From an uncultured beta proteobacterium (GTDB lineage: Bacteria; Pseudomonadota; Gammaproteobacteria; Burkholderiales; SG8-39), in contig CAIOLO010000082.1 of NCBI GenBank assembly GCA_903859155.1, positions 1-64,000 of the forward strand: a DNA stretch of 64,000 nt, in the 5' to 3' direction. Shown one piece after another: positions 20,691 through 32,370 of this stretch. How positions within the stretch are numbered: position 1 is the first letter of the stretch; each line of letters starts with the position of its first letter. Under the pieces are notes generated by a model, which was given only the letters and a program-made list of their open reading frames with translations, did not search any database and had not been told where the DNA came from. Position numbers and translations under genes: made by a program.

Positions 20691-21080
20691 CGGTTTGACT
20701 CGCAAAAGCCGTCATTATCGGCGATCGACGCCGGTCTGCCCTATCTGATGGGGCCATTGCGGGGCCGGCTCACAATTGAAGGATCATGGGGAGCGAATCC
20801 GCAGCATTGAGCCGTTGCACGCGCTTGCGGGTCTCCGGATTGGCCTGCTGTGCTTTCAGATCGTCGTTGTCCTTGGAAAATCCAGGAAAATGAAAGAAAT
20901 CGCGCGCGCTCGGTTGCGTGTTAGGCAAATGGATTTTATAGTGACAGCATTGTCCAGCGGCTACGGTGCGCGGCAACCAGAGTTTCTCCGGCGATCCCGG
21001 GGCACACCGCGCGCGAATCATCCCTTCAATCAACATCCCCGGGAAGCGCTCACAAGGCGCGACCCGATGTAGGAGGCAAG
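20691..21080. other. Intergenic region between folD and aceE
   Basis: This 390-base divergent spacer has open frames in several phases, but none has a ribosome site or a recognisable domain. It holds the predicted aceE promoter (20914-20942) and the aceE ribosome site TAGGAGG just before the ATG. No other gene is visible. Confidence 0.6.
20914..20942 (+). promoter_or_regulatory. Sigma-70-like promoter for the aceEF-lpd operon
   Basis: TTGCGT and TATAGT are separated by exactly 17 bases. The start would be near 20949, giving a leader of about 130 bases before aceE. Confidence 0.55.
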
Positions 21081-23771
21081 ATGTCTGCAATTCCTGATAA
21101 TCAGGCGGCCAACGACCCGGATTTGCTGGAAACCCAGGAATGGCTGGAAGCCCTTGGCGGTGTCCTGGAGCGGGAGGGGCCCGAGCGCGCTCATTTTCTG
21201 CTGGAGACACTCATCGATGCCGCGCGTCGCTCGGGCACCTACCTGCCTTTTTCCGCGACCACTGCCTATATCAATTCCATACCGCCGCACCTGGAGGCGC
21301 GTTCCCCGGGAAATCACGTTCTGGAGGAGCGTATCCGCTCCTTCACGCGCTGGAATGCGCTCGCCATGGTTGCCAAGGCAAACAAGGGTGACGGTGAACT
21401 GGGCGGCCACATTGCCAGTTTCGCCTCGGCCGGTACTCTTTTCGGCATCGGCTTCAACCATTTCTGGCACGCCCCCAGTGAAGGCCATGGCGGCGATCTG
21501 ATTTATTTTCAGGGCCATTCCGCCCCCGGGGTCTATGCCCGCGCCTTCATGGAAGGCCGCCTGAGCGAGGAGCAGTTGCTCAATTTCCGCCGCGAGGTGG
21601 ACGGCAAGGGGGTGTCGTCCTATCCCCATCCCTGGCTCATGCCGGATTTCTGGCAGTTTCCGACCGTTTCGATGGGGCTGGGGCCCATTCAGGCGATCTA
21701 TCAGGCGCGCTTCCTCAAATACCTTCATGCGCGCGGCCTGGCGGATACCGCCAAGCGCAAAGTCTGGGTTTTTTGCGGCGACGGCGAAATGGATGAGCCC
21801 GAATCGCGCGGGGCCATTGGCATGGCGGTGCGCGAAAAGCTCGACAACCTGGTTTTCGTGATCAATTGCAACCTGCAGCGCCTGGACGGACCGGTGCGCG
21901 GCAACGGCAAAATCATCCAGGAACTGGAAGGCGAGTTTCGCGGCGCCGGCTGGAACGTCATCAAGCTGATCTGGGGCTCCTACTGGGATCCGCTGCTCGC
22001 TCACGACAAGGATGGCGTGCTGCTGCGGGTCATGAATGAGACGGTCGACGGCGAATACCAGAACTTCAAGGCCAACGACGGCGCGTTTGTGCGCAAACAT
22101 TTCTTCGGCAAGGACCCCCGCTTGCTGGAAATGGTCTCGCGCATGACCGATGACGACATCTGGCGTTTGAACCGCGGCGGACATGATCCGAACAAGATCT
22201 ATGCCGCCTATGATGCGGCAGTGAAGCACCGGGGCCAGCCGACGGTGATCCTCGCCAAGACCATCAAGGGGTACGGCCTTGGCAAGCAGGGTCAGGCGCA
22301 AAATCCGACGCACCAGCTGAAGAAACTCGATATCCAGACGATCCGGGAATTCCGCGACCGCTTCAACGTCCCGATTCCCGACGATCAGCTGGAAAAGCTG
22401 CCTTTCTACAAGCCGCCCGAGGACGATCCGGTGATGGTCTACCTGCATGAGCGCAGGCGCGCTCTGGGGGGCTACCTTCCACAGCGCCGGCGCAAGGCCG
22501 GCGCCGTACCCGAGGTTCCGGCGCTCGCCGCGTTCGATGCGGTGTTGAAGCCGACCGACCGCGAAATTTCCACCACCATGGCGTTCGTGCGCCTGCTCAC
22601 CCTTCTGGTACGCGACAAGGGCATCGGCAAGCACGTGGTTCCGATCGTGGCCGATGAAGCACGCACCTTCGGCATGGAAGGCATGTTCCGGCAGCTGGGC
22701 ATCTACTCCTCCGAAGGCCAGAAGTACACGCCGGTCGACAAGGAACAGGTGATGTATTACCGCGAAGACGCGGCCGGACAGATTCTCGAAGAGGGCATCA
22801 ACGAGGCCGGCGCTTTTTCGTCGTGGATAGCGGCGGCTACTTCCTACAGCACCAACAATCTGGCGATGCTGCCGTTCTACATTTTCTACTCGATGTTCGG
22901 CATGCAACGCATCGGCGATCTGGTATGGGCCGCGGGCGACCTGCGCGCACGCGGCTTTTTGCTCGGCGCGACCGCCGGACGCACCACCATCAACGGCGAG
23001 GGCCTGCAGCACGAAGACGGCCACTCGCACATCATGTCCGCGCTGATCCCCAATTGCGTATCCTACGATCCGACCTTTGCCTATGAACTCGCCGTCATCG
23101 TTCACGACGGCATGCGGCGGATGGTGACCAATCAGGAGGACGTCTTTTTCTATATCACCGTGATGAACGAGAACTACCATCACCCGGGTCTCGCCGATGC
23201 CGCGGACAAACAAGCGGCGGTGGGTATTCTCAAGGGCATGTACCTCCTGCGTGAAGGAGCGAAGAAAAAGCACCGCGTGCAGCTGCTCGGATCGGGCACC
23301 ATCCTTCGTGAGGTGATCGCCGCCGCCGATCTGCTGGCCGGTGACTGGGATGTCGGTGCCGACATCTGGAGCGCGACCAGCTTCAACGAGTTGCGCCGTG
23401 ACGGGCTGGACTGCGATCGCTGGAATCTGCTGCATCCGATGGAGAAACCGCGGGTCTCTTATGTCGAGAGTTGTCTCAAGGGGCGCACCGGCCCGGTCAT
23501 TGCGTCGACCGATTACGTCAAGAGTTACGCCGGCCAGATCCGCGATTTCCTGCCCAAGGGGCGGACCTACCGCGTGCTTGGCACCGATGGTTTCGGCCGC
23601 TCCGATACCCGCCAGCGCCTGCGCCACCACTTCGAGGTCGACCGACACTGGGTCACGGTGGCGGCGTTGAAATCGCTTGCCGAAGAGGGGGCAGTCAAAC
23701 CCCAATTGGTGGCCGACGCAATCAAGAAGTACGGGATCGATACCGACAAGCCCAATCCGCTGATTGCCTGA
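21081..23771 (+). CDS. aceE: Pyruvate dehydrogenase E1 component, homodimeric type
   Basis: An 896-residue thiamine-diphosphate enzyme that decarboxylates pyruvate and passes the acetyl group to the lipoyl arm of E2. The ThDP motif is GDGEMDEPESRGAIG near residue 235, preceded by GHGGDLIYFQGHSAPG. The transketolase-like central domain contains TFGMEGMFRQLGIYS. The start has a near-perfect ribosome site (TAGGAGG). It is first in aceE-aceF-lpdA-rpiA and depends on the thiamine pathway represented here by thiC. Confidence 0.97.
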   Translation: MSAIPDNQAANDPDLLETQEWLEALGGVLEREGPERAHFLLETLIDAARRSGTYLPFSATTAYINSIPPHLEARSPGNHVLEERIRSFTRWNALAMVAKANKGDGELGGHIASFASAGTLFGIGFNHFWHAPSEGHGGDLIYFQGHSAPGVYARAFMEGRLSEEQLLNFRREVDGKGVSSYPHPWLMPDFWQFPTVSMGLGPIQAIYQARFLKYLHARGLADTAKRKVWVFCGDGEMDEPESRGAIGMAVREKLDNLVFVINCNLQRLDGPVRGNGKIIQELEGEFRGAGWNVIKLIWGSYWDPLLAHDKDGVLLRVMNETVDGEYQNFKANDGAFVRKHFFGKDPRLLEMVSRMTDDDIWRLNRGGHDPNKIYAAYDAAVKHRGQPTVILAKTIKGYGLGKQGQAQNPTHQLKKLDIQTIREFRDRFNVPIPDDQLEKLPFYKPPEDDPVMVYLHERRRALGGYLPQRRRKAGAVPEVPALAAFDAVLKPTDREISTTMAFVRLLTLLVRDKGIGKHVVPIVADEARTFGMEGMFRQLGIYSSEGQKYTPVDKEQVMYYREDAAGQILEEGINEAGAFSSWIAAATSYSTNNLAMLPFYIFYSMFGMQRIGDLVWAAGDLRARGFLLGATAGRTTINGEGLQHEDGHSHIMSALIPNCVSYDPTFAYELAVIVHDGMRRMVTNQEDVFFYITVMNENYHHPGLADAADKQAAVGILKGMYLLREGAKKKHRVQLLGSGTILREVIAAADLLAGDWDVGADIWSATSFNELRRDGLDCDRWNLLHPMEKPRVSYVESCLKGRTGPVIASTDYVKSYAGQIRDFLPKGRTYRVLGTDGFGRSDTRQRLRHHFEVDRHWVTVAALKSLAEEGAVKPQLVADAIKKYGIDTDKPNPLIA

Positions 23772-23880
23772 GATGCAGGATCTGCACGCCGGGTCTGGTT
23801 TGGGTTTGAAATGAGTCCTCCTGATGCCGACCTAACGGCAGCGGGTGAATAAATGAAATGGGTGCTATGAGGGCAATCCA

Positions 23881-25176
23881 ATGAGAGAAATCCACGTTCC
23901 CGATATTGGCGATTTCAAGGATGTCGATGTCAGCGAATTGCTGGTGGCCCCCGGTGATGTGGTCAAGCCGGAGCAGTCGCTGATCACCGTTGAATCCGAC
24001 AAGGCGAGCATGGAAATTCCTTCGCCTGCGGCCGGGGTCGTCAGAGAGTTGCGCGTCAAGGTCGGTGACAAGGTCGCCAAGGGCAGTCTTATCCTGTTGC
24101 TCGAGGAGTCTGCCGCATCGCCGGCGCCCGGGACGCCGGCGGTATTGGCACCGGTAGCTGCAGCGCCGCCGGCAAGCCCTGCAGAGGCGCCGATGCCGGC
24201 GCCGATCATCGCGCGTCCCGATCCTGTTCCCTTCGTGCCGGACACCCGTGCGGCGACCTTCAAGGCGCACGCCAGCCCGTCAGTGCGCAAGTTCGGGCGG
24301 GAGTTGGGAGTGGATCTCGCAAAGGTCAAAGGCACCGGTCCCAAAGGCCGCATCCAGCAGATCGATATTCAGGCTTTTGTCAAAAGCGTGATGAGCGGCG
24401 CTCCTGCGGTTGCGTCTGCCGCCCCCCCGGGCACCGGCCTGCAGCTGCTGCCCTGGCCGGAGGTTGATTTCGCCAAATTCGGCCCGATCGAGCCCAAGTC
24501 CCTGTCCCGCATCAAGAAGCTCTCCGGCGCCAATCTGCATCGCAACTGGGTGTCGATACCGCACGTCACGCAGTTCGACGAGGCCGATATCACCGATCTG
24601 GAAGCGTTTCGAAAATCCAATGCAGCCGAATCCGAAAAACAGGGTTTCAAGCTCACCATGCTCGCCTTTCTTATCAAGGCTAGCGTCACCGCTTTGCGCC
24701 AGCAACCGGAGGTGAACGCTTCGCTGGACAAGGCGGGTGAGAACCTTGTCTACAAACGCTACTTCCATATCGGCGTGGCGGTGGATACGCCCGACGGACT
24801 GGTGGTGCCGGTGATCCGCGATGCCGACCGCAAGGGTGTGTTCGATCTGGCGCGCGAACTTGGCGAGGTCTCGAAACTGGCTCGCGACAAGAAGCTCAAA
24901 CCCGGCGACATGCAGGGCGGCACCTTTTCCATATCGAGCCTGGGCGGCATCGGCGGCACGGCATTTACACCGATCATCAATGCGCCTGAAGTTGCGATTC
25001 TCGGGGTGTCCCGCGCGCTGATGAAACCGGTATGGAATGGCAGGGAGTTTGCGCCGCGGCTGATGCTTCCCCTGTCGCTCTCCTACGATCATCGCGTCAT
25101 CGACGGGGCCGCCGCGGCGCGCTTCACTTCCTATCTGGCGTCGGTGCTGTCCGATATCCGCCGCTCACTACTGTAG
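23881..25176 (+). CDS. aceF: Dihydrolipoyllysine acetyltransferase (pyruvate dehydrogenase E2)
   Basis: A 431-residue core subunit. It has a single N-terminal lipoyl domain (1-75) with the lipoylated lysine in [12 protein letters not shown] Pro/Ala linker follows, then the peripheral subunit-binding domain (HASPSVRKFGRELGVDLAKV, about 123-160), and then the catalytic domain ending with the active-site motif SYDHRVIDGAAAARF. With only one lipoyl domain it is shorter than the three-lipoyl enterobacterial form. It starts 109 bases after aceE and ends six bases before lpdA. Confidence 0.96.
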   Translation: MREIHVPDIGDFKDVDVSELLVAPGDVVKPEQSLITVESDKASMEIPSPAAGVVRELRVKVGDKVAKGSLILLLEESAASPAPGTPAVLAPVAAAPPASPAEAPMPAPIIARPDPVPFVPDTRAATFKAHASPSVRKFGRELGVDLAKVKGTGPKGRIQQIDIQAFVKSVMSGAPAVASAAPPGTGLQLLPWPEVDFAKFGPIEPKSLSRIKKLSGANLHRNWVSIPHVTQFDEADITDLEAFRKSNAAESEKQGFKLTMLAFLIKASVTALRQQPEVNASLDKAGENLVYKRYFHIGVAVDTPDGLVVPVIRDADRKGVFDLARELGEVSKLARDKKLKPGDMQGGTFSISSLGGIGGTAFTPIINAPEVAILGVSRALMKPVWNGREFAPRLMLPLSLSYDHRVIDGAAAARFTSYLASVLSDIRRSLL

Positions 25177-25182
25177 ACCATC

Positions 25183-26955
25183 ATGGCCATCATAGAAATC
25201 CGGGTACCCGATATTGGCGACTTCAAGAATGTCGATGTTGCCGAAATCCTGATCAAGCCCGGCGACCCGTTCGTGCTGGAACAGTCCTTGATTACGATCG
25301 AAACCGACAAGGCAAGCATGGAAATTCCCGCAAGCCATGCGGGCGTCATCAGGGAATTGAAGCTCAAGGTGGGTGACAAGGTGTCCAAGGGGACGGTCAT
25401 TGCGCTGGCCGAGGTTGCCCAAGAGGCCCCCGGGGCCGCGCCACCGGAGGTTGTTCCCGACGCTGCGGCGGCGCCAATTCCGGCCGCGCCGGTGGCGGCG
25501 GCAAAACCCGTCGCACCCGCGGCGTCCACCTATGCAGGTGATGCCGACATCACCTGTGACATGCTGGTCCTCGGAGCCGGTCCCGGCGGTTATTCGGCTG
25601 CGTTTCGCGCCGCCGATCTGGGCATGAATACCGTTCTGGTGGAGCGCTACCCGACCCTGGGAGGCGTGTGCCTGAACGTCGGTTGCATTCCTTCCAAGGC
25701 ACTGCTGCACGCTGCGCGCGTGGTCGACGACGCGATGAGCTTTGCGAGCCATGGCATCGTGTTCGCGCCACCGCAGATCGACCTGAACCGGTTGCGCGAA
25801 TCCAAATCGCAGGTGGTGGGCAAACTGACCGGCGGGCTGGCCGCGATGGCAAAGGCCCGCAAGGTGACAGTCGTGGAAGGCCTCGGCCAGTTTGTCGGAC
25901 CCAACCACCTGGCAGTGGAAACCAAGCAGGGTCGCAAGGTCATCGCTTTCAAGAACGCCATCGTTGCCGCGGGTTCGCAGGCGGCAAAACTGCCGTTTCT
26001 GCCGCAAGACCCGCGCATCGTCGATTCCACCGGCGCGCTGGAACTGCGCGCCCTGCCCAAACGCCTGCTCATCATAGGCGGCGGCATTATCGGCCTGGAA
26101 ATGGGGACGGTCTATTCGACCCTGGGGGCGCGCCTCGATGTGGTCGAGATGCTCGATGGCCTGATGACCGGAGCCGATCGCGATCTGGTGGCGGTGTGGC
26201 AGAAATTCAATGCAAAGCGCTTCGACAACGTCTGGCTGAAGACCAGGACCACCAAAGTGGAAGCAAGGACCGACGGCCTGTACGCCAGTTTTGAGGGCGA
26301 AAAAGCGCCGGCCGAGGCACAGCGCTACGACATGATCCTGGTGTCGGTGGGCCGCATTCCCAGCGGCAAGAATGTCGGCGCCGACAAGGCCGGCATTGCG
26401 GTGACTGAGCGCGGATTCATCCCTGTGGACTCGCAGATGCGCAGCAACGTGCCGCATATCTTTGCGATCGGCGATGTCGCCGGCAATCCGATGCTCGCGC
26501 ACAAGGCGGTGCACGAGGGGCACATTGCTGCAGAGGCTGCCGCGGGGCAGAAATCGCATTTCGATGCGAGCGTGATTCCTTCGGTCGCCTATACCGATCC
26601 GGAGATAGCCTGGGTGGGCGTCACCGAGGACGAAGCGAAAAAACAGGGCATCAAATACGGTGTTGGCAAATTTCCCTGGGCCGCATCCGGGCGTGCCATT
26701 GCCAATCACCGCACCGAGGGTTTTACCAAGCTGATCTTCAGCGAGGAAGGTCACCGGGTGATAGGCGGTGGCATCGTCGGCACCGGCGCGGGCGACCTGA
26801 TCAGCGAGATTGCGCTGGCGATTGAAATGGGCGCCGATGCCCTCGATATCGGCAAGACCATTCACCCCCACCCGACTCTCGCGGAGTCGGTCGGCATGGC
26901 CGCGGAGTTGTACGAGGGCGTTTGTACGGATCTGCCACCGGTGCGCAAGAAATGA
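25183..26955 (+). CDS. lpdA: Dihydrolipoyl dehydrogenase with N-terminal lipoyl domain (E3)
   Basis: A 590-residue fusion. Residues 1-75 are a lipoyl domain with the modification site [11 protein letters not shown], nearly the same as in AceF. An Ala/Pro linker leads to a full flavoprotein disulfide reductase: the FAD motif [17 protein letters not shown], the redox pair [13 protein letters not shown], the NAD motif [11 protein letters not shown] and the C-terminal HPHPTLAES with the catalytic histidine. The architecture is known from other betaproteobacterial and neisserial PDH complexes. Its stop overlaps the rpiA start (ATGA). Confidence 0.97.
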   Translation: MAIIEIRVPDIGDFKNVDVAEILIKPGDPFVLEQSLITIETDKASMEIPASHAGVIRELKLKVGDKVSKGTVIALAEVAQEAPGAAPPEVVPDAAAAPIPAAPVAAAKPVAPAASTYAGDADITCDMLVLGAGPGGYSAAFRAADLGMNTVLVERYPTLGGVCLNVGCIPSKALLHAARVVDDAMSFASHGIVFAPPQIDLNRLRESKSQVVGKLTGGLAAMAKARKVTVVEGLGQFVGPNHLAVETKQGRKVIAFKNAIVAAGSQAAKLPFLPQDPRIVDSTGALELRALPKRLLIIGGGIIGLEMGTVYSTLGARLDVVEMLDGLMTGADRDLVAVWQKFNAKRFDNVWLKTRTTKVEARTDGLYASFEGEKAPAEAQRYDMILVSVGRIPSGKNVGADKAGIAVTERGFIPVDSQMRSNVPHIFAIGDVAGNPMLAHKAVHEGHIAAEAAAGQKSHFDASVIPSVAYTDPEIAWVGVTEDEAKKQGIKYGVGKFPWAASGRAIANHRTEGFTKLIFSEEGHRVIGGGIVGTGAGDLISEIALAIEMGADALDIGKTIHPHPTLAESVGMAAELYEGVCTDLPPVRKK

Positions 26956-27614
26956 CACAGGATGAACTGAAAGCAGCGGTCGCCAGGGAAGCGATCAAGC
27001 ATGTGGTCGAAGATCTGCCTGTCGGCGTGGGTACCGGTTCCACCGCCAATTTCTTCATCGACGAACTGGCGAAGTTCAGGGGGCGCATCGCCGGCGCCGT
27101 GCCCAGTTCGGAGAAGACCGCCGAGCGCCTGAAAAAGCACGGCATCCGCATCCTGGAATTGAACAGTGTCAACGAACTGCCAATTTACGTGGACGGGGCG
27201 GACGAGATCACCGAACACATGGCCATGATCAAGGGGGGCGGCGGTGCCTTGACTCGCGAGAAGATCGTGGCGGCGGTTGCGCAAAAATTCATATGCATCG
27301 CCGACGAGTCAAAGCTGGTGCCGGTGCTGGGCAAGTTCCCGCTGCCGGTCGAAGTGATCCCCATGGCGCGCTCCTACGTGGCACGGCAGATGGTGAAGCT
27401 GGGCGGCCAGCCGCGCCTGCGCGAGAACTTCACCACCGACAATGGCAACGTGATTCTGGACGTTCACGGCCTTGCCATACTCAAGCCGCTGGAACTCGAG
27501 GCGAAGATCAACAATATCGCCGGCGTGGTCACGGTGGGGCTGTTCGCGCTGCGTGGCGCCGATGTCCTCCTGCTGGGCACGCCCCAGGGCGTCAGGACGC
27601 TTACCCGCAAGTAG
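26952..27614 (+). CDS. rpiA: Ribose-5-phosphate isomerase A
   Basis: A 220-residue enzyme that interconverts ribose 5-phosphate and ribulose 5-phosphate in the pentose phosphate pathway. Motifs: [22 protein letters not shown] (catalytic Asp residues), [13 protein letters not shown] and [19 protein letters not shown]. The ATG at 26952 overlaps the lpdA stop by four bases, so it is coupled to the pyruvate dehydrogenase operon although not part of that complex. Confidence 0.96.
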   Translation: MTQDELKAAVAREAIKHVVEDLPVGVGTGSTANFFIDELAKFRGRIAGAVPSSEKTAERLKKHGIRILELNSVNELPIYVDGADEITEHMAMIKGGGGALTREKIVAAVAQKFICIADESKLVPVLGKFPLPVEVIPMARSYVARQMVKLGGQPRLRENFTTDNGNVILDVHGLAILKPLELEAKINNIAGVVTVGLFALRGADVLLLGTPQGVRTLTRK

Positions 27615-27654
27615 GCCGTGACCTGCGATCAGTCGGCAGCGCCGGGGGATTGTG

Positions 27655-27927
27655 TCAGCCCTTGGGCGGCACGTACCCTTGCGCCTGGTCCGCGCCTTCG
27701 CCGAAGAAGTGTTTCTCCATCTGTTCAGCCAGGTATTTGCGCGCCTTGGCATCCGCCAGATTCAAGCGGTTTTCGTTGATCAGCATGGTCTGGTGCTTGA
27801 TCCAGCCCTGCCAGGCCTCTTTGGAGACATTCTCGTAAATTTTCTTGCCGAGCTCGCCCGGATAAGTGGGCCGGTCCAGGCCCTCCGCTTCGTGGCCCAG
27901 CTTCACGCATTTCACCATTCTTGCCAT
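27655..27927 (-). CDS. yggX: Fe(2+)-trafficking / oxidative damage protection protein
   Basis: A 90-residue YggX-family protein thought to protect Fe-S clusters from oxidants. Family sequence is recognisable throughout: [15 protein letters not shown] with the conserved cysteine at residue 7, [10 protein letters not shown]-type text, [17 protein letters not shown] and the C-terminal HFFGEG. It starts 11 bases after the argA stop and is probably co-transcribed with it. Confidence 0.95.
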   Translation of the reverse strand: MARMVKCVKLGHEAEGLDRPTYPGELGKKIYENVSKEAWQGWIKHQTMLINENRLNLADAKARKYLAEQMEKHFFGEGADQAQGYVPPKG

Positions 27928-27938
27928 TGCAATTCCTT

Positions 27939-29255
27939 TTAAATGTTCTTCACCAGCACCTTGGAACGGCGCTGATAATTGTACAAAGAGCGGCGCGGTT
28001 CGGGCAGCACTGCAATGTCCGCTTCGCCGAAGCCGCGTTCAATGAACCAGTGTGTCGCCTGTGTGGTGAGCACGAAAAGCTGGCGCAGGCCGCGCTTGCG
28101 CGCTTCACGCGACACATGTTCGAGCAGTTTCTCGCCGATACCCGCGCCCCTGGACTCCGGGCGGACCGCCAGCGCGGCAAGTTCCGCCGCCTTTCCCGAA
28201 GGAAAAGGGTAGAGGGCCGCATTGCCGACTATCATGCCGTCGTGCTCGATTACGTAAAAGCGTTGTATTTCGCGCTCGATTATTTCGCGCCCGCGGTAGA
28301 CCAGCACGCCGTCGGCCTCCAGAGGTTCGATCAAAGACAGTATTCCGCCGACATCATCGATGGTGGCCCCGCGCAGCTTCTCCAGCTTGTCGGCGGTGAT
28401 CATGCTGCCCGAACCCTTGTGGGTGAACAGTTCGATCAGCAGGGCGCCCTCGACCTGATGCGACACCAAGTGCGCACGCGGCACGCCGCCGCGCACCGCT
28501 TCCACCGCATGTTGCAGAAAAAGCCGCGTGTCATCGCTGAGCCTGGATGCGCCGGTCAGCAGCTTGTCGGCTTCCTGGGCGGCAATTTCCGTGCGCACCC
28601 GGCCGCGACTGTCGAGCACCGGCGCGTCGGTAAAATAAATCAGCTTGTCGGCCACCAGCGCCTTGGCCGTCGCCACGGCCACATCCTCCACGGTGCAGTT
28701 GAAAACTTCGCCGGTGGGGGAGTATCCGATGTTGGAGACGATCACGATGTTGCCGCAGTCCAGGCAGCCTTTGATGGCCTGTGCGTCCACCTTGCGCACC
28801 GCCCCGGTGTACTGAAAATCGGTGCCGTTGCGGATGCCGTAGGGCTGAGCCGTAATGAAATTGCCCGACACCGTGTTGATCGCGGCTCCCGCCATCGGCG
28901 AATTGGGCAGGCCCTGCGAGAGCAGCGCATCGATTTCCACGCGCAGCAGGCCCACGGCTTCCTTGACGCATTCGAGCGCCACGGCGTCGGTAATGCGAAT
29001 CCCCTCGGCATAACGCGAGCGCGCCTTGCGCTGTTTCAACTGCGCCTCGATCTGTGGGCGCGAGCCATGCACCACCACCACGCGTATCCCGGCACTGTGC
29101 AGCAGGTTCAGATCGTGGGCGATGGCGACAAACTTGCCCTGATCCACGACCTCGCCGCCAAAAGCAATCACGAAGGTGCGCCCGCGGAACGCATGGAAAT
29201 AGGGTGCGACCGAACGAAACCAGGAGACAAATTGTGAATCGGAACTGGTGGCCAT
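27939..29255 (-). CDS. argA: N-acetylglutamate synthase (amino-acid N-acetyltransferase)
   Basis: A 438-residue bidomain enzyme for the first step of arginine synthesis. Residues about 20-280 are an amino-acid-kinase fold ([27 protein letters not shown]), the arginine-feedback domain. Residues about 290-435 are a GNAT acetyltransferase with the acetyl-CoA motif [13 protein letters not shown]. This is the classical gammaproteobacterial and betaproteobacterial ArgA architecture. The start is the longest ATG reading, and its N-terminus matches the family. Confidence 0.95.
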   Translation of the reverse strand: MATSSDSQFVSWFRSVAPYFHAFRGRTFVIAFGGEVVDQGKFVAIAHDLNLLHSAGIRVVVVHGSRPQIEAQLKQRKARSRYAEGIRITDAVALECVKEAVGLLRVEIDALLSQGLPNSPMAGAAINTVSGNFITAQPYGIRNGTDFQYTGAVRKVDAQAIKGCLDCGNIVIVSNIGYSPTGEVFNCTVEDVAVATAKALVADKLIYFTDAPVLDSRGRVRTEIAAQEADKLLTGASRLSDDTRLFLQHAVEAVRGGVPRAHLVSHQVEGALLIELFTHKGSGSMITADKLEKLRGATIDDVGGILSLIEPLEADGVLVYRGREIIEREIQRFYVIEHDGMIVGNAALYPFPSGKAAELAALAVRPESRGAGIGEKLLEHVSREARKRGLRQLFVLTTQATHWFIERGFGEADIAVLPEPRRSLYNYQRRSKVLVKNI

Positions 29256-29368
29256 GGCGGAAATTCAGGCAAAGCGCGATTTTATGCCCATCCGGGGCCG
29301 TCGCGGTGCGATCCCGGCACCGCTGCTGCTGCGCAGCGGGCGAAGGACGAATAATTCGCGCCGTCGCC

Positions 29369-30136
29369 TCAGCCTGAGCAGTCTCCCCAGGCGGCCTGGA
29401 TCGCCGCCAGCGCCGCAATCGGTGCGGTCTCGGTGCGCAGCACACGCGGGCCGAAACGCATCCCGACGAAGCCGTAGCGCAGGGCATCGGCGTGCTCTTC
29501 GGGTGTCAGGCCCCCTTCGGCCCCGATCAACAGCGTGAGCGCGGTCGTCGGGACAAAGTCTTTCAACGACTTGTCCGCCTCGGGCGAAAGCAGAATCCGC
29601 GCGCCCGCCGTCGGCAGGGCGACAAACTCCAAAACCGGGAGAACCGGCTCGATCACCGGCACCCGGTTGCGGCCGCATTGCTCACAGGCGGCAATCGCAA
29701 CCCCGCGCCAGTGAGCGATGCGCCGTTCGGCGCGATCCTCTTTGAGGCGCACCACGCTGCGCATTGAGGCAATCGGGCGCACTACATTGACGCCCAGTTC
29801 CGTGGCCTTCTGGATCGCCACATCCATGCGGTCGCCCGAGGAAATCCCCAGAGCTAGCGTGATCGTCAACGGGGATTCGCGCTCCCGATCGTGCCAGGCC
29901 AGCAATCGCGCGCTGGCCCGGTCGCGGCCGACACGCAGCAGTTCGGCACTCCATTCGCCGCCCTGGCCGTCAAACAGTGTCACGGCGTTGCCGTCGCGCA
30001 GTCTCAGGGCGGCCACATGCCGCGTCGCGTGCGCGGGCAGGTCGATGGTGGCGCCGGCGGCGAGTGGCTCGTCCACCCATAGCCGGGGAGCGTTGGCGGG
30101 ATGCTCGGAAACACTGTTTGCGGGCGATTTGGCCAT
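29369..30136 (-). CDS. rsmE: 16S rRNA m3U1498 methyltransferase
   Basis: A 255-residue SPOUT methyltransferase that modifies U1498 of 16S rRNA. The N-terminal PUA-like part (RLWVDEPLAAG, HVAALRLRDG) is followed by the catalytic domain with GDRMDVAIQKATELGV, CEQCGRN, LLIGAEGGLTPEE (SAM knot) and GPRVLRTETAPIAAL. The ATG at 30136 is chosen; a much longer in-frame reading crosses into the typA gene on the other strand and is not conserved. Confidence 0.94.
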   Translation of the reverse strand: MAKSPANSVSEHPANAPRLWVDEPLAAGATIDLPAHATRHVAALRLRDGNAVTLFDGQGGEWSAELLRVGRDRASARLLAWHDRERESPLTITLALGISSGDRMDVAIQKATELGVNVVRPIASMRSVVRLKEDRAERRIAHWRGVAIAACEQCGRNRVPVIEPVLPVLEFVALPTAGARILLSPEADKSLKDFVPTTALTLLIGAEGGLTPEEHADALRYGFVGMRFGPRVLRTETAPIAALAAIQAAWGDCSG

Positions 30137-30163
30137 ATTACAATTTTTGCAGTGCAACACTGA

Positions 30164-30169
30164 TAGAAT
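30164..30169 (+). promoter_or_regulatory. Candidate extended -10 promoter for typA
   Basis: TGATAGAAT provides a TGN-extended -10 element (TAGAAT) about 30 bases before the typA start; no good -35 is seen. Confidence 0.35.
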
Positions 30170-30199
30170 GCTACCCCTTTTTGCAGGTAGCGCCCCCCC

Positions 30200-32065
<1,866 letters not shown>

Positions 32066-32370
32066 CGCCTCACCGCGGCGGTCTCGGACACTCCTTCATA
32101 AGCCATTGACTTGCCTGAAAAAAGCCTCCTGACATCTTTATTTCCGCAAACTCACCTGCTATAATTCTCCGGTAATTCGGAGGCTGAACAAGGGGAGACG
32201 CGCCATCCGCCGGCAGGAGCCCATGGCTCCAAGCAGCATTCGAGCCGGCAATTTGCGCTGATTTTTTCGCGAACCACCGCATCGGTCTTGAGGGGCACTC
32301 GGCCCTTCTGCCCCCGCCGGGGGTCGATTCGGGTGCTGCGCTAGATCCAAGCATATCGGAAGGGGAGAAG
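32066..32370. other. Intergenic leader between typA and the FAH-family gene
   Basis: This 305-base spacer has no convincing gene. It contains a consensus TATAAT (32160-32165) with a poor -35, and then about 200 bases that would be a long 5' leader. The leader includes a GGAGCC-CAT-GGCTCC hairpin (about 32217-32231) and other short GC-rich dyads. The FAH-gene ribosome site (AAGGGGAG) is at the end. I could not match the leader to a known riboswitch. Confidence 0.5.

Noticed and set aside
21030-23705. An 891-codon open frame on the minus strand
   Set aside because: It lies wholly opposite aceE, has no ribosome site or domain, and is the kind of antisense frame that high-GC codon bias creates.
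32172-32370. Glycine riboswitch before the FAH-family gene
   Set aside because: GGGGAGA and CCGCC-like words are present, but the conserved CCGAAGG core and paired aptamer are missing.
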